Shown piece after piece: positions 44,013 to 52,759 of a stretch of DNA of 64,000 nt. Position numbers and translations under genes: made by a program. The stretch lies in the NCBI RefSeq assembly GCF_035982055.1, contig NZ_CP108427.1, positions 2,418,001 to 2,482,000 on the forward strand, written 5' to 3'. The notes under the pieces were generated by a model. It had not been told where the DNA came from, searched no databases, and saw only the letters and a list, made by a program, of their open reading frames with translations. Each line of letters begins with the position of its first letter. Position 1 is the first letter of the stretch. This stretch comes from Streptomyces sp. NBC_01288. GTDB lineage: Bacteria > Actinomycetota > Actinomycetes > Streptomycetales > Streptomycetaceae.

Positions 44013-44046
44013 ACGCCCGTCGACGGAACGTTCCGTCGGCGGGCGT
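44013..44046 (+). terminator. Hairpin between whiI and rnd
   Basis: acgcccgtcgacggaac and gttccgtcggcgggcgt form 17-bp arms with one mismatch and no separate loop. Preceded by a pyrimidine-rich stretch (43905-43968). Probable whiI terminator. Confidence 0.7.
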
Positions 44047-44072
44047 TGTCCATACGCGGATACTCTTGACAG

Positions 44073-45350
44073 GTGACCGACGCCCAAGAAACCGCAGCAG
44101 ACAGCTCACTGCGAACCACCGGAGGCGCCCCTCCGGACGACGTCGAAACGGCGCCGATCCCTTTGCTTGAGCCCCGGGAGGGCATTCCGCCCGTGATCGC
44201 CGACGAGGACGCCCTCGCCGAGGTGATCGCGGCCTTCGCCGCCGGCACGGGTCCCGTGGCCGTCGACGCCGAGCGCGCGTCCGGCTACCGCTACGGACAG
44301 CGCGCCTATCTGGTTCAGCTGCGCCGTGAGGGCGCGGGCACCGCACTGATCGACCCCGTCGCCTGCCCCGACCTGTCGGGCCTCGGTGCGGCCATCTCCG
44401 GCGTCGAGTGGGTGCTGCACGCCGCCACCCAGGACCTGCCCTGTCTGCGCGAGATAGGCATGGTGCCGACGCGGCTCTTCGACACCGAGCTGGCGGGTCG
44501 GCTCGCCGGATTCCCGCGGGTCGGACTGGGCGCGATGGTCGAGGGCGTACTCGGTTTCGTCCTGGAGAAGGGGCACTCCGCCGTCGACTGGTCCACCCGC
44601 CCGCTGCCCGAACCCTGGCTGCGCTACGCCGCTCTCGACGTCGAACTCCTCGTCGATCTGCGGGACGCGCTGGAGAAGGAACTCGACCGGCAGGGCAAGC
44701 TGGACTGGGCCCGCCAGGAGTTCGACGCGATCGCGGCGGCGCCGCCCGCCGAGCCCCGCAAGGATCCGTGGCGTCGTACGTCCGGGATGCACAAGGTACG
44801 GCGGCGCCGGCAGCTCGGTGTCGTACGGGAGCTGTGGCAGACGCGGGACCGGATCGCGCAGCGTCGGGATGTGTCGCCGGGGAAGGTGCTGTCGGACGCG
44901 GCGATCGTGGAGGCCGCGCTCTCTCTTCCCGCCGACGTGCAGGCGCTGGCCGCGTTGAACGGGTTCGGGCATCGGATGGGGCGACGACAGCTGGAGCAGT
45001 GGCAGGTGGCCGTGGATCGGGCCAAGGCGATGCCCGACTCCGCGCTGCCGCAGCCTGGGCAGCCGGTCACCGGGCCGCCGCCGCCTCGTGCTTGGGCCGA
45101 CAAGGATCCTGAGGCCGCGGCTCGGTTGTCTGCGGCGCGGGCTGCGGTGTCGGCGGTGGCCGAGGGGCTGAACATGCCTCAGGAGAACCTCATTACTCCG
45201 GATACTGTGCGGCGGGTTTGCTGGGAGCCGCCGAAGAGTGTGGATGTGGCTTCTGTGGGGGCCGCGTTGGCGGGGTACGGGGCTCGGGCTTGGCAGGTTG
45301 AGCAGGTTGCGCCGGTTCTGGTGGAGGCGTTGACCGCGAAGGCGCCGTAG
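44073..45350 (+). CDS. rnd: Ribonuclease D-type DEDD exonuclease with HRDC domain
   Basis: A 425-residue protein. The DEDDy exonuclease domain shows motif I V-D-A-E-R-A (Asp65, Glu67), motif II H-A-A-T-Q-D-L-P and motif III R-Y-A-A-L-D-V-E; an HRDC domain follows (about 245-330), then an actinobacterial C-terminal extension. RNase D trims tRNA 3' ends. The GTG at 44073 has no Shine-Dalgarno, and a TACTCT -10-like box ends seven bases before it, so the message may be leaderless. Confidence 0.9.
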   Translation: MTDAQETAADSSLRTTGGAPPDDVETAPIPLLEPREGIPPVIADEDALAEVIAAFAAGTGPVAVDAERASGYRYGQRAYLVQLRREGAGTALIDPVACPDLSGLGAAISGVEWVLHAATQDLPCLREIGMVPTRLFDTELAGRLAGFPRVGLGAMVEGVLGFVLEKGHSAVDWSTRPLPEPWLRYAALDVELLVDLRDALEKELDRQGKLDWARQEFDAIAAAPPAEPRKDPWRRTSGMHKVRRRRQLGVVRELWQTRDRIAQRRDVSPGKVLSDAAIVEAALSLPADVQALAALNGFGHRMGRRQLEQWQVAVDRAKAMPDSALPQPGQPVTGPPPPRAWADKDPEAAARLSAARAAVSAVAEGLNMPQENLITPDTVRRVCWEPPKSVDVASVGAALAGYGARAWQVEQVAPVLVEALTAKAP

Positions 45351-45359
45351 GGGTTGTGC

Positions 45360-45438
45360 GTCGTTTTGCGGGTGCGGGTCCGTTGTGGCTGGTCGCGCCC
45401 CGCGGCGGAGCCGCGTATCGATACAGCCCCGCGCCCCT
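45360..45438. repeat. Dispersed intergenic repeat, copy B
   Basis: 79 bases, about 85% identical to 6083-6165, including ggctggtcgcgccc, gcggcggagccgc and ccccgcgcccct. It begins nine bases after the rnd stop. The 45351-45649 interval otherwise holds the fadA promoter region and no gene. Confidence 0.75.
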
Positions 45439-45588
45439 GAACAAAGGGCTCGGAAGCGGAACCTTGGCGTCGAGATCAGGCCAAGATCCTCAGGTGGTGC
45501 GTGGGGAACCGGGCGCGGGCGGGGTGTGACGTTCGCCGCTCCCGGCCCCGGGGGTGGGCAGGTTGGTTACCCGCAAGTAGCATGGGTA

Positions 45589-45604
45589 CTGAGCGCGCGC
45601 TCAG
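45589..45604. promoter_or_regulatory. 16-bp perfect palindrome upstream of fadA
   Basis: ctgagcgc-gcgctcag. A TAGCAT (-10-like) lies at 45578-45583, so the palindrome would straddle the transcription start of fadA-fadB. This is typical placement for a TetR- or GntR-type repressor of fatty acid degradation; the regulator is not in the window. Confidence 0.6.
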
Positions 45605-45649
45605 CGCATCGCGGCAGTGCCGATCCCGCACCCTGGAGGAGAGCCAATC

Positions 45650-46867
45650 GTGCCTCGTACCGTCAGGGACGTCGTCTTCGTCGACGGCGTCCGCACCCCG
45701 TTCGGCAAGGCGGGCCCGAAGGGCATCTACCACGAGACCCGGGCCGACGACCTCATCGTGAAGGCGATCCGGGAGCTGCTGCGCCGCAACCCCGGACTCG
45801 ACCCCGCGAAGATCGACGAGGTCGCCATCGCCGCGACCACGCAGATCGGTGACCAGGGGCTGACCCTGGGGCGGACCGCGGGCATTCTCGCCGGGCTGCC
45901 GCAGTCCGTCCCGGGCTATTCGATCGACCGTATGTGTGCGGGCGCGCTGACCGCCGTCACGACCACCGCGGGCTCCATCGCCTTCGGTGCGTACGACGCG
46001 GTCATCGCCGGTGGTGTCGAGCACATGGGCCGCCACCCGATGGGCGAGGGCGTGGACCCGAACCCGCGGTTCGTGAGCGAGAAGCTGGTCGACGACTCCG
46101 CGCTGTTCATGGGCATGACCGCGGAGAACCTGCACGACCGCTACCCGCACATCACCAAGCAGCGTGCCGACGAGTACGCGGTGCGTTCGCAGGAGAAGGC
46201 CGCCAAGGCGTACGCCAACGGCAAGATCCAGCAGGACCTGGTGCCCATCTCGGTGCGCAACACCAACGAGCAGGTGGGCGAGGTGGGTTGGGGTCTCGTC
46301 ACCGCCGACGAGCCGATGCGGCCGGGGACGACCCTGGAGAACCTGGCTGGTCTGAAGACGCCGTTCCGTGTGCACGGGCGGGTCACCGCCGGCAACGCGG
46401 CCGGTCTCAACGACGGTGCCACCGCGTCGATCATCGCGAGCGAGGACTTCGCGCGCGAGCACAACCTGCCGGTGAAGATGCGTCTCGTGTCGTACGCCTT
46501 CGCGGGCGTCGAGCCGGAGGTCATGGGCTACGGCCCGATCCCGGCGACCGAGAAGGCGCTCGCCAAGGCGGGTCTCGGTATCGAGGACATCAACCTGTTC
46601 GAGGTCAACGAGGCCTTCGCCGTACAGGTGTTGGCCTTCCTCGACCACTACGGCATCGCGGACGACGACGAGCGCGTCAACCAGTACGGCGGCGCGATCG
46701 CCTTCGGTCACCCGCTGGCCTCGTCGGGCGTGCGTCTGATGACGCAGCTGGCCCGGCAGTTCGAGGAGCAGCCGAACGTCCGCTACGGCCTGACCACCAT
46801 GTGCGTCGGCTTCGGCATGGGCGCCACGGTCATCTGGGAGAACCCGCACTTCGAGGGGGACAAGTGA
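45650..46867 (+). CDS. fadA: Acetyl-CoA acyltransferase (thiolase)
   Basis: A 405-residue thiolase. The acylated Cys96 is in R-M-C-A-G-A-L, the His in F-G-H-P-L-A-S-S-G, and the second Cys in T-M-C-V-G-F-G-M-G. It catalyses the last beta-oxidation step, CoA-dependent cleavage of 3-ketoacyl-CoA. The GTG at 45650 follows GGAGGA. The stop overlaps the fadB start as GTGA (46864-46867), so both subunits are made together. Confidence 0.95.
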   Translation: MPRTVRDVVFVDGVRTPFGKAGPKGIYHETRADDLIVKAIRELLRRNPGLDPAKIDEVAIAATTQIGDQGLTLGRTAGILAGLPQSVPGYSIDRMCAGALTAVTTTAGSIAFGAYDAVIAGGVEHMGRHPMGEGVDPNPRFVSEKLVDDSALFMGMTAENLHDRYPHITKQRADEYAVRSQEKAAKAYANGKIQQDLVPISVRNTNEQVGEVGWGLVTADEPMRPGTTLENLAGLKTPFRVHGRVTAGNAAGLNDGATASIIASEDFAREHNLPVKMRLVSYAFAGVEPEVMGYGPIPATEKALAKAGLGIEDINLFEVNEAFAVQVLAFLDHYGIADDDERVNQYGGAIAFGHPLASSGVRLMTQLARQFEEQPNVRYGLTTMCVGFGMGATVIWENPHFEGDK

Positions 46868-49002
46868 GCACCACCACCGAGCTTCTGAAGGGTGCGGCCG
46901 AGCTGTTCCCGGACGAGGTCGTGACGTCCGCGCACGTCCGTCACCTCGAACTGCCGTACAGCGCCGGGCGGTTCGCGCTCATCACGCTGGACAACGGCTT
47001 CGACCACACCAAGCCGACCACCTTCGGCCCGGCCTCGCTGGCGAATCTCGACACCGCCATCGACCAGGTCGAGAAGGAGGCGGCGGCCGGCGAGATCGTC
47101 GGTGTCGGCATCACCGGCAAGCCGTTCGTCTTCGCCGTCGGCGCGGACCTGAAGGGCGTCGAGCTCCTCAAGAACCACGACGACGCACTCGCCATCGGCA
47201 AGGGCGGCCACGAGGTCTTCAAGCGCCTCGCGGACATCGCGGTCCCGACCTTCACGTACTACAACGGCGCGGCCATGGGCGGCGGTGTCGAGGTCGGTCT
47301 GCACTGCGAGTACCGCACGGTGTCCAAGCACATCGCGGCGTTCTCGCTGCCCGAGGTCTTCCTCGGCCTCGTTCCCGGCTGGGGCGGCTGCACGCTGCTG
47401 CCGAACCTGATCGGCGCGGAGAAGGCCGTCTCGGTGATCATCGAGAACAGCCTCAACCAGAACAAGCAGCTCAAGGGCCAGCAGGTCTTCGACCTCGGGA
47501 TCGCCGACGCGCTCTTCGAGGGCGCCGACTTCCTGGAGCAGTCGCTGATCTGGACGGCGAACGTCCTCAAGGGCGACATCAAGGTCGAGCGTCCGGCGAT
47601 CGACCGCGGCGAGGCCTGGGACCAGGCCGTCGCCAAGGGCCGTTTCGTCGCGGACTCCAAGGTGCACGGGGCTGCCCCGGCCGCCTACCGCGCCCTCGAC
47701 ATCATCGGGGCCGCGAAGAACGGCGACCTCCAACAGGGCTACGACGCCGAGGACCTGGCGCTCGCCGACCTCATCATGGGTGGCGAACTCCGCGCCGGTA
47801 TCTACGCGTTCAACCTCGTGCAGAAGCGCGGCAAGCGTCCGGCGGGTGCGCCCGACAAGTCGCTGGCGCGTCCGGTCACCAAGGTGGGTGTGGTCGGCGC
47901 CGGTCTGATGGCCTCGCAGCTCGCCCTGCTCTTCCTGCGCCGCCTCGAAGTGCCGGTCGTCCTCACGGACATCGACCAGGAGCGCGTCGACAAGGGGGTG
48001 GGTTACGTCCACGCCGAGATCGAGAAGCTGCTCGGCAAGGGCCGTATCAACCAGGACAAGGCCAACCGCCTCAAGGCCCTGGTCACCGGTGTGCTGGACA
48101 AGGCCGAGGGCTTCTCCGACGCCGACTTCATCATCGAGGCCGTCTTCGAGGAGATCGGCGTCAAGCAGCAGGTGTTCGCGGAGGTCGAGGCGGTCGCCCC
48201 GGCGCACGCGATCCTCGCCACCAACACCTCCTCGCTGTCCGTCTCCGAGATGGCGTCGAAGCTGAAGAACCCCGAGCGGGTCGTGGGCTTCCACTTCTTC
48301 AACCCGGTGGCGATTCTGCCCCTGTTGGAGATCGTGCGTGGCGAGCAGACGGACGACGCGTCGCTCGCGACCGCGTTCGCGGTGGCCAAGAAGCTGAAGA
48401 AGACAGCGGTGTTGGTGAAGGACGCCCCGGCGTTCGTCGTCAACCGCATCCTCACCCGCTTCATGGGCGAGATCCAGAACGTCATCGACGAGGGCACGCC
48501 GGTCGCGGTCGCGGAGAAGGCGGTCGAGCCGCTCGGCCTGCCCATGTCCCCGCTCGTTCTGCTGGAGTTGGTCGGTCCGGCCATCGGGCTGCACGTCTCG
48601 GAGACCCTCAACCGGGCCTTCCCGGACCGCTTCACGGTCTCCCCGAACCTCGCGGCCGTCGTCAAGGCGGGCAAGCGTGGCTTCTACGTGTACTCCGCCG
48701 AGAACGGGTTCAAGCCCGAACTCGACCCCGAGGTCGCCGCGTTGCTCAAGCAGGGCGACTCGGTGCTCACCGAGGAGCAGGTGCGGGACCGGGTCCTGGA
48801 CGCGGTGGCGCAGGAGATCGGGCTGATGCTCGACGAGGGCGTCGTCGCCGAGGCCCAGGACATCGACCTGTGCCTGATCACGGGCGCCGGCTGGCCCTTC
48901 CACCTGGGCGGCATCACGCCGTACCTGGACCGGGAGGGCGTCTCGGAGCGGGTGAACGGCAAGCCGTTCCTGGCGCCGGGCGTGGCCAGCGTTCCGGCGT
49001 AA
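46864..49002 (+). CDS. fadB: Multifunctional 3-hydroxyacyl-CoA dehydrogenase/enoyl-CoA hydratase
   Basis: A 712-residue beta-oxidation alpha subunit. The N-terminal crotonase domain has F-A-V-G-A-D-L-K, N-G-A-A-M-G-G-G-V-E and L-P-E-V-F-L-G-L-V-P-G-W-G-G. From about residue 338 comes the NAD domain, V-G-V-V-G-A-G-L-M-A, then N-T-S-S-L-S-V and the helical C-terminal domains with F-H-F-F-N-P-V. Together with FadA it completes hydration, oxidation and thiolysis. GTG start inside the fadA stop. Confidence 0.95.
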   Translation: MSTTTELLKGAAELFPDEVVTSAHVRHLELPYSAGRFALITLDNGFDHTKPTTFGPASLANLDTAIDQVEKEAAAGEIVGVGITGKPFVFAVGADLKGVELLKNHDDALAIGKGGHEVFKRLADIAVPTFTYYNGAAMGGGVEVGLHCEYRTVSKHIAAFSLPEVFLGLVPGWGGCTLLPNLIGAEKAVSVIIENSLNQNKQLKGQQVFDLGIADALFEGADFLEQSLIWTANVLKGDIKVERPAIDRGEAWDQAVAKGRFVADSKVHGAAPAAYRALDIIGAAKNGDLQQGYDAEDLALADLIMGGELRAGIYAFNLVQKRGKRPAGAPDKSLARPVTKVGVVGAGLMASQLALLFLRRLEVPVVLTDIDQERVDKGVGYVHAEIEKLLGKGRINQDKANRLKALVTGVLDKAEGFSDADFIIEAVFEEIGVKQQVFAEVEAVAPAHAILATNTSSLSVSEMASKLKNPERVVGFHFFNPVAILPLLEIVRGEQTDDASLATAFAVAKKLKKTAVLVKDAPAFVVNRILTRFMGEIQNVIDEGTPVAVAEKAVEPLGLPMSPLVLLELVGPAIGLHVSETLNRAFPDRFTVSPNLAAVVKAGKRGFYVYSAENGFKPELDPEVAALLKQGDSVLTEEQVRDRVLDAVAQEIGLMLDEGVVAEAQDIDLCLITGAGWPFHLGGITPYLDREGVSERVNGKPFLAPGVASVPA

Positions 49003-49027
49003 CGGCCGTCGTACGGACGTGAGTTGG

Positions 49028-49059
49028 GGAGGGCCTCCGCTTCCGGGCGGAGGCCCTCC
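49028..49059 (+). terminator. Strong hairpin after fadB
   Basis: ggagggcctccgc and gcggaggccctcc, perfect 13-bp arms around ttccgg, 25 bases after the fadB stop. Confidence 0.8.
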
Positions 49060-49061
49060 TC

Positions 49062-49230
49062 TCATGCGCCGGCGTCGGCTGTCGCGAGCCGTGCCGTCAA
49101 CTCGGCGTTCTCCGCCTCCAGTTGCGCGATGCGCTTGCGGGAGTTGGGACTGGGGCGTGGCCCCGCGGTTGCGGTAGGGGCAGTACCCGACTTCGCCGCA
49201 GATGTTCAGGAGACGACCGTCAACTCCGGT
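49062..49230 (-). pseudogene. Frameshifted remnant of a small gene
   Basis: Two minus-strand frames join if one base is removed from the GGGG run at 49152-49155. The first reads N-I-C-G-E-V-G-Y-C-P-Y-R-N-R-G-A-T-P; the second continues S-P-N-S-R-K-R-I-A-Q-L-E-A-E-N-A-E-L-T-A-R-L to a TGA at 49062. The second part is a clear coiled-coil helix. No start codon or complete frame is seen, so this is probably decayed or truncated. The upstream end is approximate. The 49003-49384 interval holds nothing else convincing. Confidence 0.35.
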
Positions 49231-49384
49231 ACGGCGACGGATTGTTCGGCCGCGTGGGAGGCCCGGATCGGGCTTCGTGTCGTCACGGTGCCACGTCCGC
49301 GGCCACGCGCTGGTGCCAGAAGTTGAGGCGGTAGGCGTCGTGCACGGCAGGGTCGTCGAGCCCGAGGCGAAGAGCGGGATACCG

Positions 49385-49945
49385 ATGACGGGAATTCCGG
49401 GCGGCGCCTACGACCTTTCCGTGCGGGTGACCAGTCCGGCCGAGGGAATCGACCGGCGGACGAAACTCGTGGCGCGTCGCCCTTTCGACATCCGGCGCCC
49501 GTTCGGCGGCCTGGAGATCTCGCTCGTCGGGGACGAGAAGGGGGTGCGACTGCTGCGCCGGCCGGTCATCGGGCATTTCTCCCAGGAGACGGCCTTCGCG
49601 CTGGAGAAGAGCTGGCTGAAGGAGCGCACCCTGCACGTGGAGGGAGTCTTCTTCGTCCACGGGATCGAGGCCGCCGCGCACGGGCACGCCCGTTACTACC
49701 TCGTCCTGCGGGGCGCGCAGGCCACGTATTCGTTCCGGCTCGGCATGTCCCGCAAACCGGCCGCCGTACGGCCGCACTTGCGCCGCGGTGATTTCGGCTC
49801 TTATGAATTCGCCTATTTCGCCACCTCGGGGTACAAGGGAATCGCGCTCACGAACGCCGTGCCCGGTGACTACGAGGTGTTCATCTCGATGAGCACGGGC
49901 GGATCCCTGTTCTCCGCGGCGGCCGACGGCATCACCCTTTCCTGA
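49385..49945 (+). CDS. Orphan beta-sandwich protein, possibly 5'-truncated
   Basis: A 186-residue C-terminal region with good codon use and a beta-rich pattern: G-A-Y-D-L-S-V-R-V, L-H-V-E-G-V-F-F-V-H-G-I-E-A, Y-Y-L-V-L-R-G, F-A-Y-F-A-T-S-G-Y-K-G-I-A-L and G-D-Y-E-V-F-I-S-M-S. This resembles accessory domains found in actinobacterial surface-polymer glycosyltransferases. The frame stays open upstream to 49202 with partly plausible sequence, and the ATG at 49385 lacks a strong ribosome site, so it may be a fragment. It converges on the wall-polymer operon. Confidence 0.5.
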   Translation: MTGIPGGAYDLSVRVTSPAEGIDRRTKLVARRPFDIRRPFGGLEISLVGDEKGVRLLRRPVIGHFSQETAFALEKSWLKERTLHVEGVFFVHGIEAAAHGHARYYLVLRGAQATYSFRLGMSRKPAAVRPHLRRGDFGSYEFAYFATSGYKGIALTNAVPGDYEVFISMSTGGSLFSAAADGITLS

Positions 49946-49962
49946 ACTCCACCGGGTCGCCG

Positions 49963-51228
49963 TTATTTCGGCAGGATCGCGATTCCGTCGGCGACCCGGC
50001 GTTCGGTCACCGCACCGTTCTCGGTGCCCCGGGGGCTGTTGCGGAGTTCCCCGTCCACGACGACCGTGGTGGAGCCGCCGCCGTCGAGATTGACGGCGTC
50101 GACGGCACCGAAGGACAGCAGCAGCCGTGCCGTCTCGGTGGGGGTCGCGCCGACGCTGACGCCCTTCGCCCGGCCGTCGACGGCGACCAGCAGCAGGGTG
50201 CCGTCCGCCGTGACACCGGCGGCGGTGCGGGGTTGGCGGTCGGTGCCGAGCCGGGCCGCGTCCGGGTCGGGGGCGCCGTCGCGGACCAGCCACGCGCTGC
50301 CGCCAAGCGCGGTGTCCACCAACCCCTGGGCGAGCGGCCGACCGTCGGCGTCGGTGAGCCGTGTCGACACGGCGATGTTCTCGCCCTTCTTCGTGTGCGC
50401 CCGCAGCCAGTGGGCGCCGGTGCCGATCCCGTACAGCGAACTCCCGCCCTCGGGCAGTGGCCCGCCCGCCGGGGTCCGGGTGCCGAGGACGGTTCCGTCG
50501 GCGGCGAGCAGAACCTCCGTACTGCCGACGGGTCCTGACGGAGTGTCAGTGCCCCATTCCTCGGTGAAGGAGACGACCTCGTCGGGGTCGGTGCACAGCC
50601 CGTTGTACGGCGTCTTCCGTAGCTGTCCGGTGGCGGCGATCCGGTCGTCGCCGACCCCGCCGCAGCCCAGGACACGGCCCGCGACCCGGTCGACGCCGTC
50701 CAGTTCGCGCTGAGCCCCGTCGGCGGCGCGCACTCTGCCCGTGGTGGAGGTCTCGGCCACGCGAGCGGTGAGCCGTCCGTTCCTCTCGCCGAGCAGGAGC
50801 GCGGGGCGGCCGGCCAGTGCCTCGCTCAGCACCCGGCCCTTCTCGACGTACAGGCCGAGCGGGTCGCCCTCGTGGCCGGCGTAGTCGTGGCCGGTGGCGA
50901 TGTCGTAGTAGGTGCCGTTGACGGCGGCGAGCGCCCCGGCCGGGGCGGCCATCGAGCGAACCGTCTCGGAGCCGGCCAGGTCGGAGCCGTATGTACCGGT
51001 GACCCTCACCCGGGCGTCGGGCTCGACGTCGAGCACGTACAGCCGCACCGGCTCACCGTCCCCGAGCCGCTCGGTGAGTTCCCGGTACCGCACGCCGGTG
51101 GGGAGCGCGGAAGGAGTCGGGGACGCGGCGGGGCCCGACGACACCGAGGGGGGTGTCGACGAGGTGCAGCCCATGAGCGTCAGCGCGAGCAGGGCGGCGC
51201 CGAGGGTGCCCGTACGGCGGCTACCCAT
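49963..51228 (-). CDS. Phosphodiester glycosidase (NAGPA-like) lipoprotein
   Basis: A 421-residue protein with lipobox L-T-L-M-G-C (Cys21) and a NAGPA domain: A-A-V-N-G-T-Y-Y near residue 101, and V-D-G-R, V-N-L-D-G-G-G-S-T-T and D-G-I in the C-terminal part. The family hydrolyses sugar-phosphodiester bonds, such as exposed GlcNAc-1-phosphate. Its ATG overlaps the TAG of the upstream gene by eight bases. As last gene of the polymer operon it may trim or remodel a teichoic-acid-type chain at the surface. Confidence 0.88.
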   Translation of the reverse strand: MGSRRTGTLGAALLALTLMGCTSSTPPSVSSGPAASPTPSALPTGVRYRELTERLGDGEPVRLYVLDVEPDARVRVTGTYGSDLAGSETVRSMAAPAGALAAVNGTYYDIATGHDYAGHEGDPLGLYVEKGRVLSEALAGRPALLLGERNGRLTARVAETSTTGRVRAADGAQRELDGVDRVAGRVLGCGGVGDDRIAATGQLRKTPYNGLCTDPDEVVSFTEEWGTDTPSGPVGSTEVLLAADGTVLGTRTPAGGPLPEGGSSLYGIGTGAHWLRAHTKKGENIAVSTRLTDADGRPLAQGLVDTALGGSAWLVRDGAPDPDAARLGTDRQPRTAAGVTADGTLLLVAVDGRAKGVSVGATPTETARLLLSFGAVDAVNLDGGGSTTVVVDGELRNSPRGTENGAVTERRVADGIAILPK

Positions 51229-51949
51229 ACGTCGGCAGCGCGCCCGGCGATGCCCCGAAGTCGCCGATGTGGACGGTGACCTCGGACCACACCCGGTGGC
51301 CGAGCTCGTCCTCGAAGGCCAGCTCGAAGCGGTCGTAGCCCAGGTGGTCGTGGTCCGCCTGGTAGGTGACGCTGCCGTCGGACCGGCAGGTGAGCGTGCC
51401 GTGCCGGGCCAGGCCCACGCCCATGAAGCGCAGGCCGGGGAGCGGGCTGTGGCCGGCGGGCAGCACCGCCCGGCCGCCCGGGCGCAGGGTCATGCTCTGG
51501 CCGGGGAGCCAGTGCCGCCGTACGCGGAAGCCCGCGTCCGAGACGGCCGCGGAGGGAATGAGCTTGTCGCCCTGGGCGGGCATCAGGCCGACGATGATGC
51601 GGGGCAGCAGCACCGCGCCCTCGGCGGCGTTGTCGCCCACGCGGATACGGCAGGTGACGGTGCGGGGTTCGGCGTCGCCGGCGTAGGTGGCGTAGCGGCC
51701 GTTGTTGAGGTGGCTGGTGCCCTGGTGGCTGACCATGGCGGCGACGCCGCCGAGGAAGTCGTCGAGGAGATAGCCGTAGGTGCGGTAGGCGCCGCCGGTG
51801 GGGGTGACGACCAGGGTGAGGGCGAACTCCTGGCCGGGGGCGACCGGTTGGGCCGGGTCGGCGTCGGCGAAGAGTTCGAGGGTGCCGCCGATCTGCGGGG
51901 CCTGCGGGTGGGTCACCCAGGCGCGGGCGAGCGGGTACCAGTCGCTCAT
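51221..51949 (-). CDS. Hypothetical beta-sandwich protein of the polymer operon
   Basis: A 242-residue protein without signal peptide. Two beta-rich regions are visible: about 1-140 (T-L-E-L-F-A-D-A, E-F-A-L-T-L-V-V-T-P-T-G-G, T-V-T-C-R-I-R-V-G) and about 145-235, where G-S-V-T-Y-Q-A-D-H-D-H-L-G-Y-D-R-F-E looks like a bacterial Ig/cadherin-like repeat. The start ATG 51949 overlaps the SGNH gene stop as ATGA. No family recognised; likely an accessory factor of the polymer pathway. Confidence 0.75.
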   Translation of the reverse strand: MSDWYPLARAWVTHPQAPQIGGTLELFADADPAQPVAPGQEFALTLVVTPTGGAYRTYGYLLDDFLGGVAAMVSHQGTSHLNNGRYATYAGDAEPRTVTCRIRVGDNAAEGAVLLPRIIVGLMPAQGDKLIPSAAVSDAGFRVRRHWLPGQSMTLRPGGRAVLPAGHSPLPGLRFMGVGLARHGTLTCRSDGSVTYQADHDHLGYDRFELAFEDELGHRVWSEVTVHIGDFGASPGALPTYG

Positions 51950-52758
51950 CGCGCCGCCCCGCTCTCCACCAGCGCGCCGCGGTCGCGTCGCGCCGGGACG
52001 GCGCCGACCCGCTCCTTGGTCAGCCGCTCGAAGACGTCGTCGTCGAGGAACTCGATCGCCGTCTCCGGGATGTTCGCGTCGAGGTTGCGGAAGTAGTCCG
52101 GGGTGAGCAGGGACCGCGCGCGCAGTTCCCCGGCCACGAACCGGGCGCATTCCAGGGCCCCGTGGCCGCGCAGATGGGTGTTGTCGGCGACGCCGTCGGG
52201 GTAGTTGGGGTGTTCGGCGGGGTCCAGGTGGAGGAAGAGGTCCCGGGTGCCCTGCGGGCCGGCCTGCCGCCACCAGCCGACGCTCCACGCGTTGAGGTCG
52301 AGCAGCGGCACGGACAGACCGGCCGCCAACTCCCGCATGGCGCCCGGGTAGAGGCCGAGGGGGCGGCGCATGTTGCCGTGCTCGTCGAAGACCCGGCGCT
52401 CGTGGCTGGTGACGAACACCGGGTGCGCGCCGCGCTCACGGGCGCCGTGGACGTACTGGCGCAGGAACCGCTGGAAGTCGCCGAAGGGTTCGGTGAAACG
52501 GCCGTCGCCCGGCTTCATGTCGATCAGACCGAAGGAGATCAGCAGCAGGTCGCCGGGGGCGATGTTCTCCAGGATCCAGGCGAGCCTGCCGCGTTCCAGG
52601 AAGCTGCGCGAACTGGAGCCCGCGCGGGCCGCGTTGACGACCTCGGCGGTCCGGACGAACAGGTGGAGCACCTGGCCCCAGCCGACCATCGGCGCCATGC
52701 TCCGCGGCCGGCTGGTCACGCTGGAGTCGCCGGCGAGGAAGATCCTCGGGTGTCGCAC
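51946..52758 (-). CDS. SGNH/GDSL hydrolase (acetylesterase-like)
   Basis: A 270-residue hydrolase: nucleophile block F-L-A-G-D-S-S-V near residue 7, glycine block near A-A-R-A-G-S-S-S-R-S-F, I-S-F-G-L-I-D-M, and the catalytic D-N-T-H-L-R-G-H-G-A late in the protein. This matches the rhamnogalacturonan acetylesterase type. No signal peptide, so it would act in the cytoplasm, perhaps O-deacylating a polymer precursor. The GTG start at 52758 follows AAGGGG and lies directly behind the polymerase stop. Confidence 0.85.
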   Translation of the reverse strand: MRHPRIFLAGDSSVTSRPRSMAPMVGWGQVLHLFVRTAEVVNAARAGSSSRSFLERGRLAWILENIAPGDLLLISFGLIDMKPGDGRFTEPFGDFQRFLRQYVHGARERGAHPVFVTSHERRVFDEHGNMRRPLGLYPGAMRELAAGLSVPLLDLNAWSVGWWRQAGPQGTRDLFLHLDPAEHPNYPDGVADNTHLRGHGALECARFVAGELRARSLLTPDYFRNLDANIPETAIEFLDDDVFERLTKERVGAVPARRDRGALVESGAAR

Positions 52759-52759
52759 G

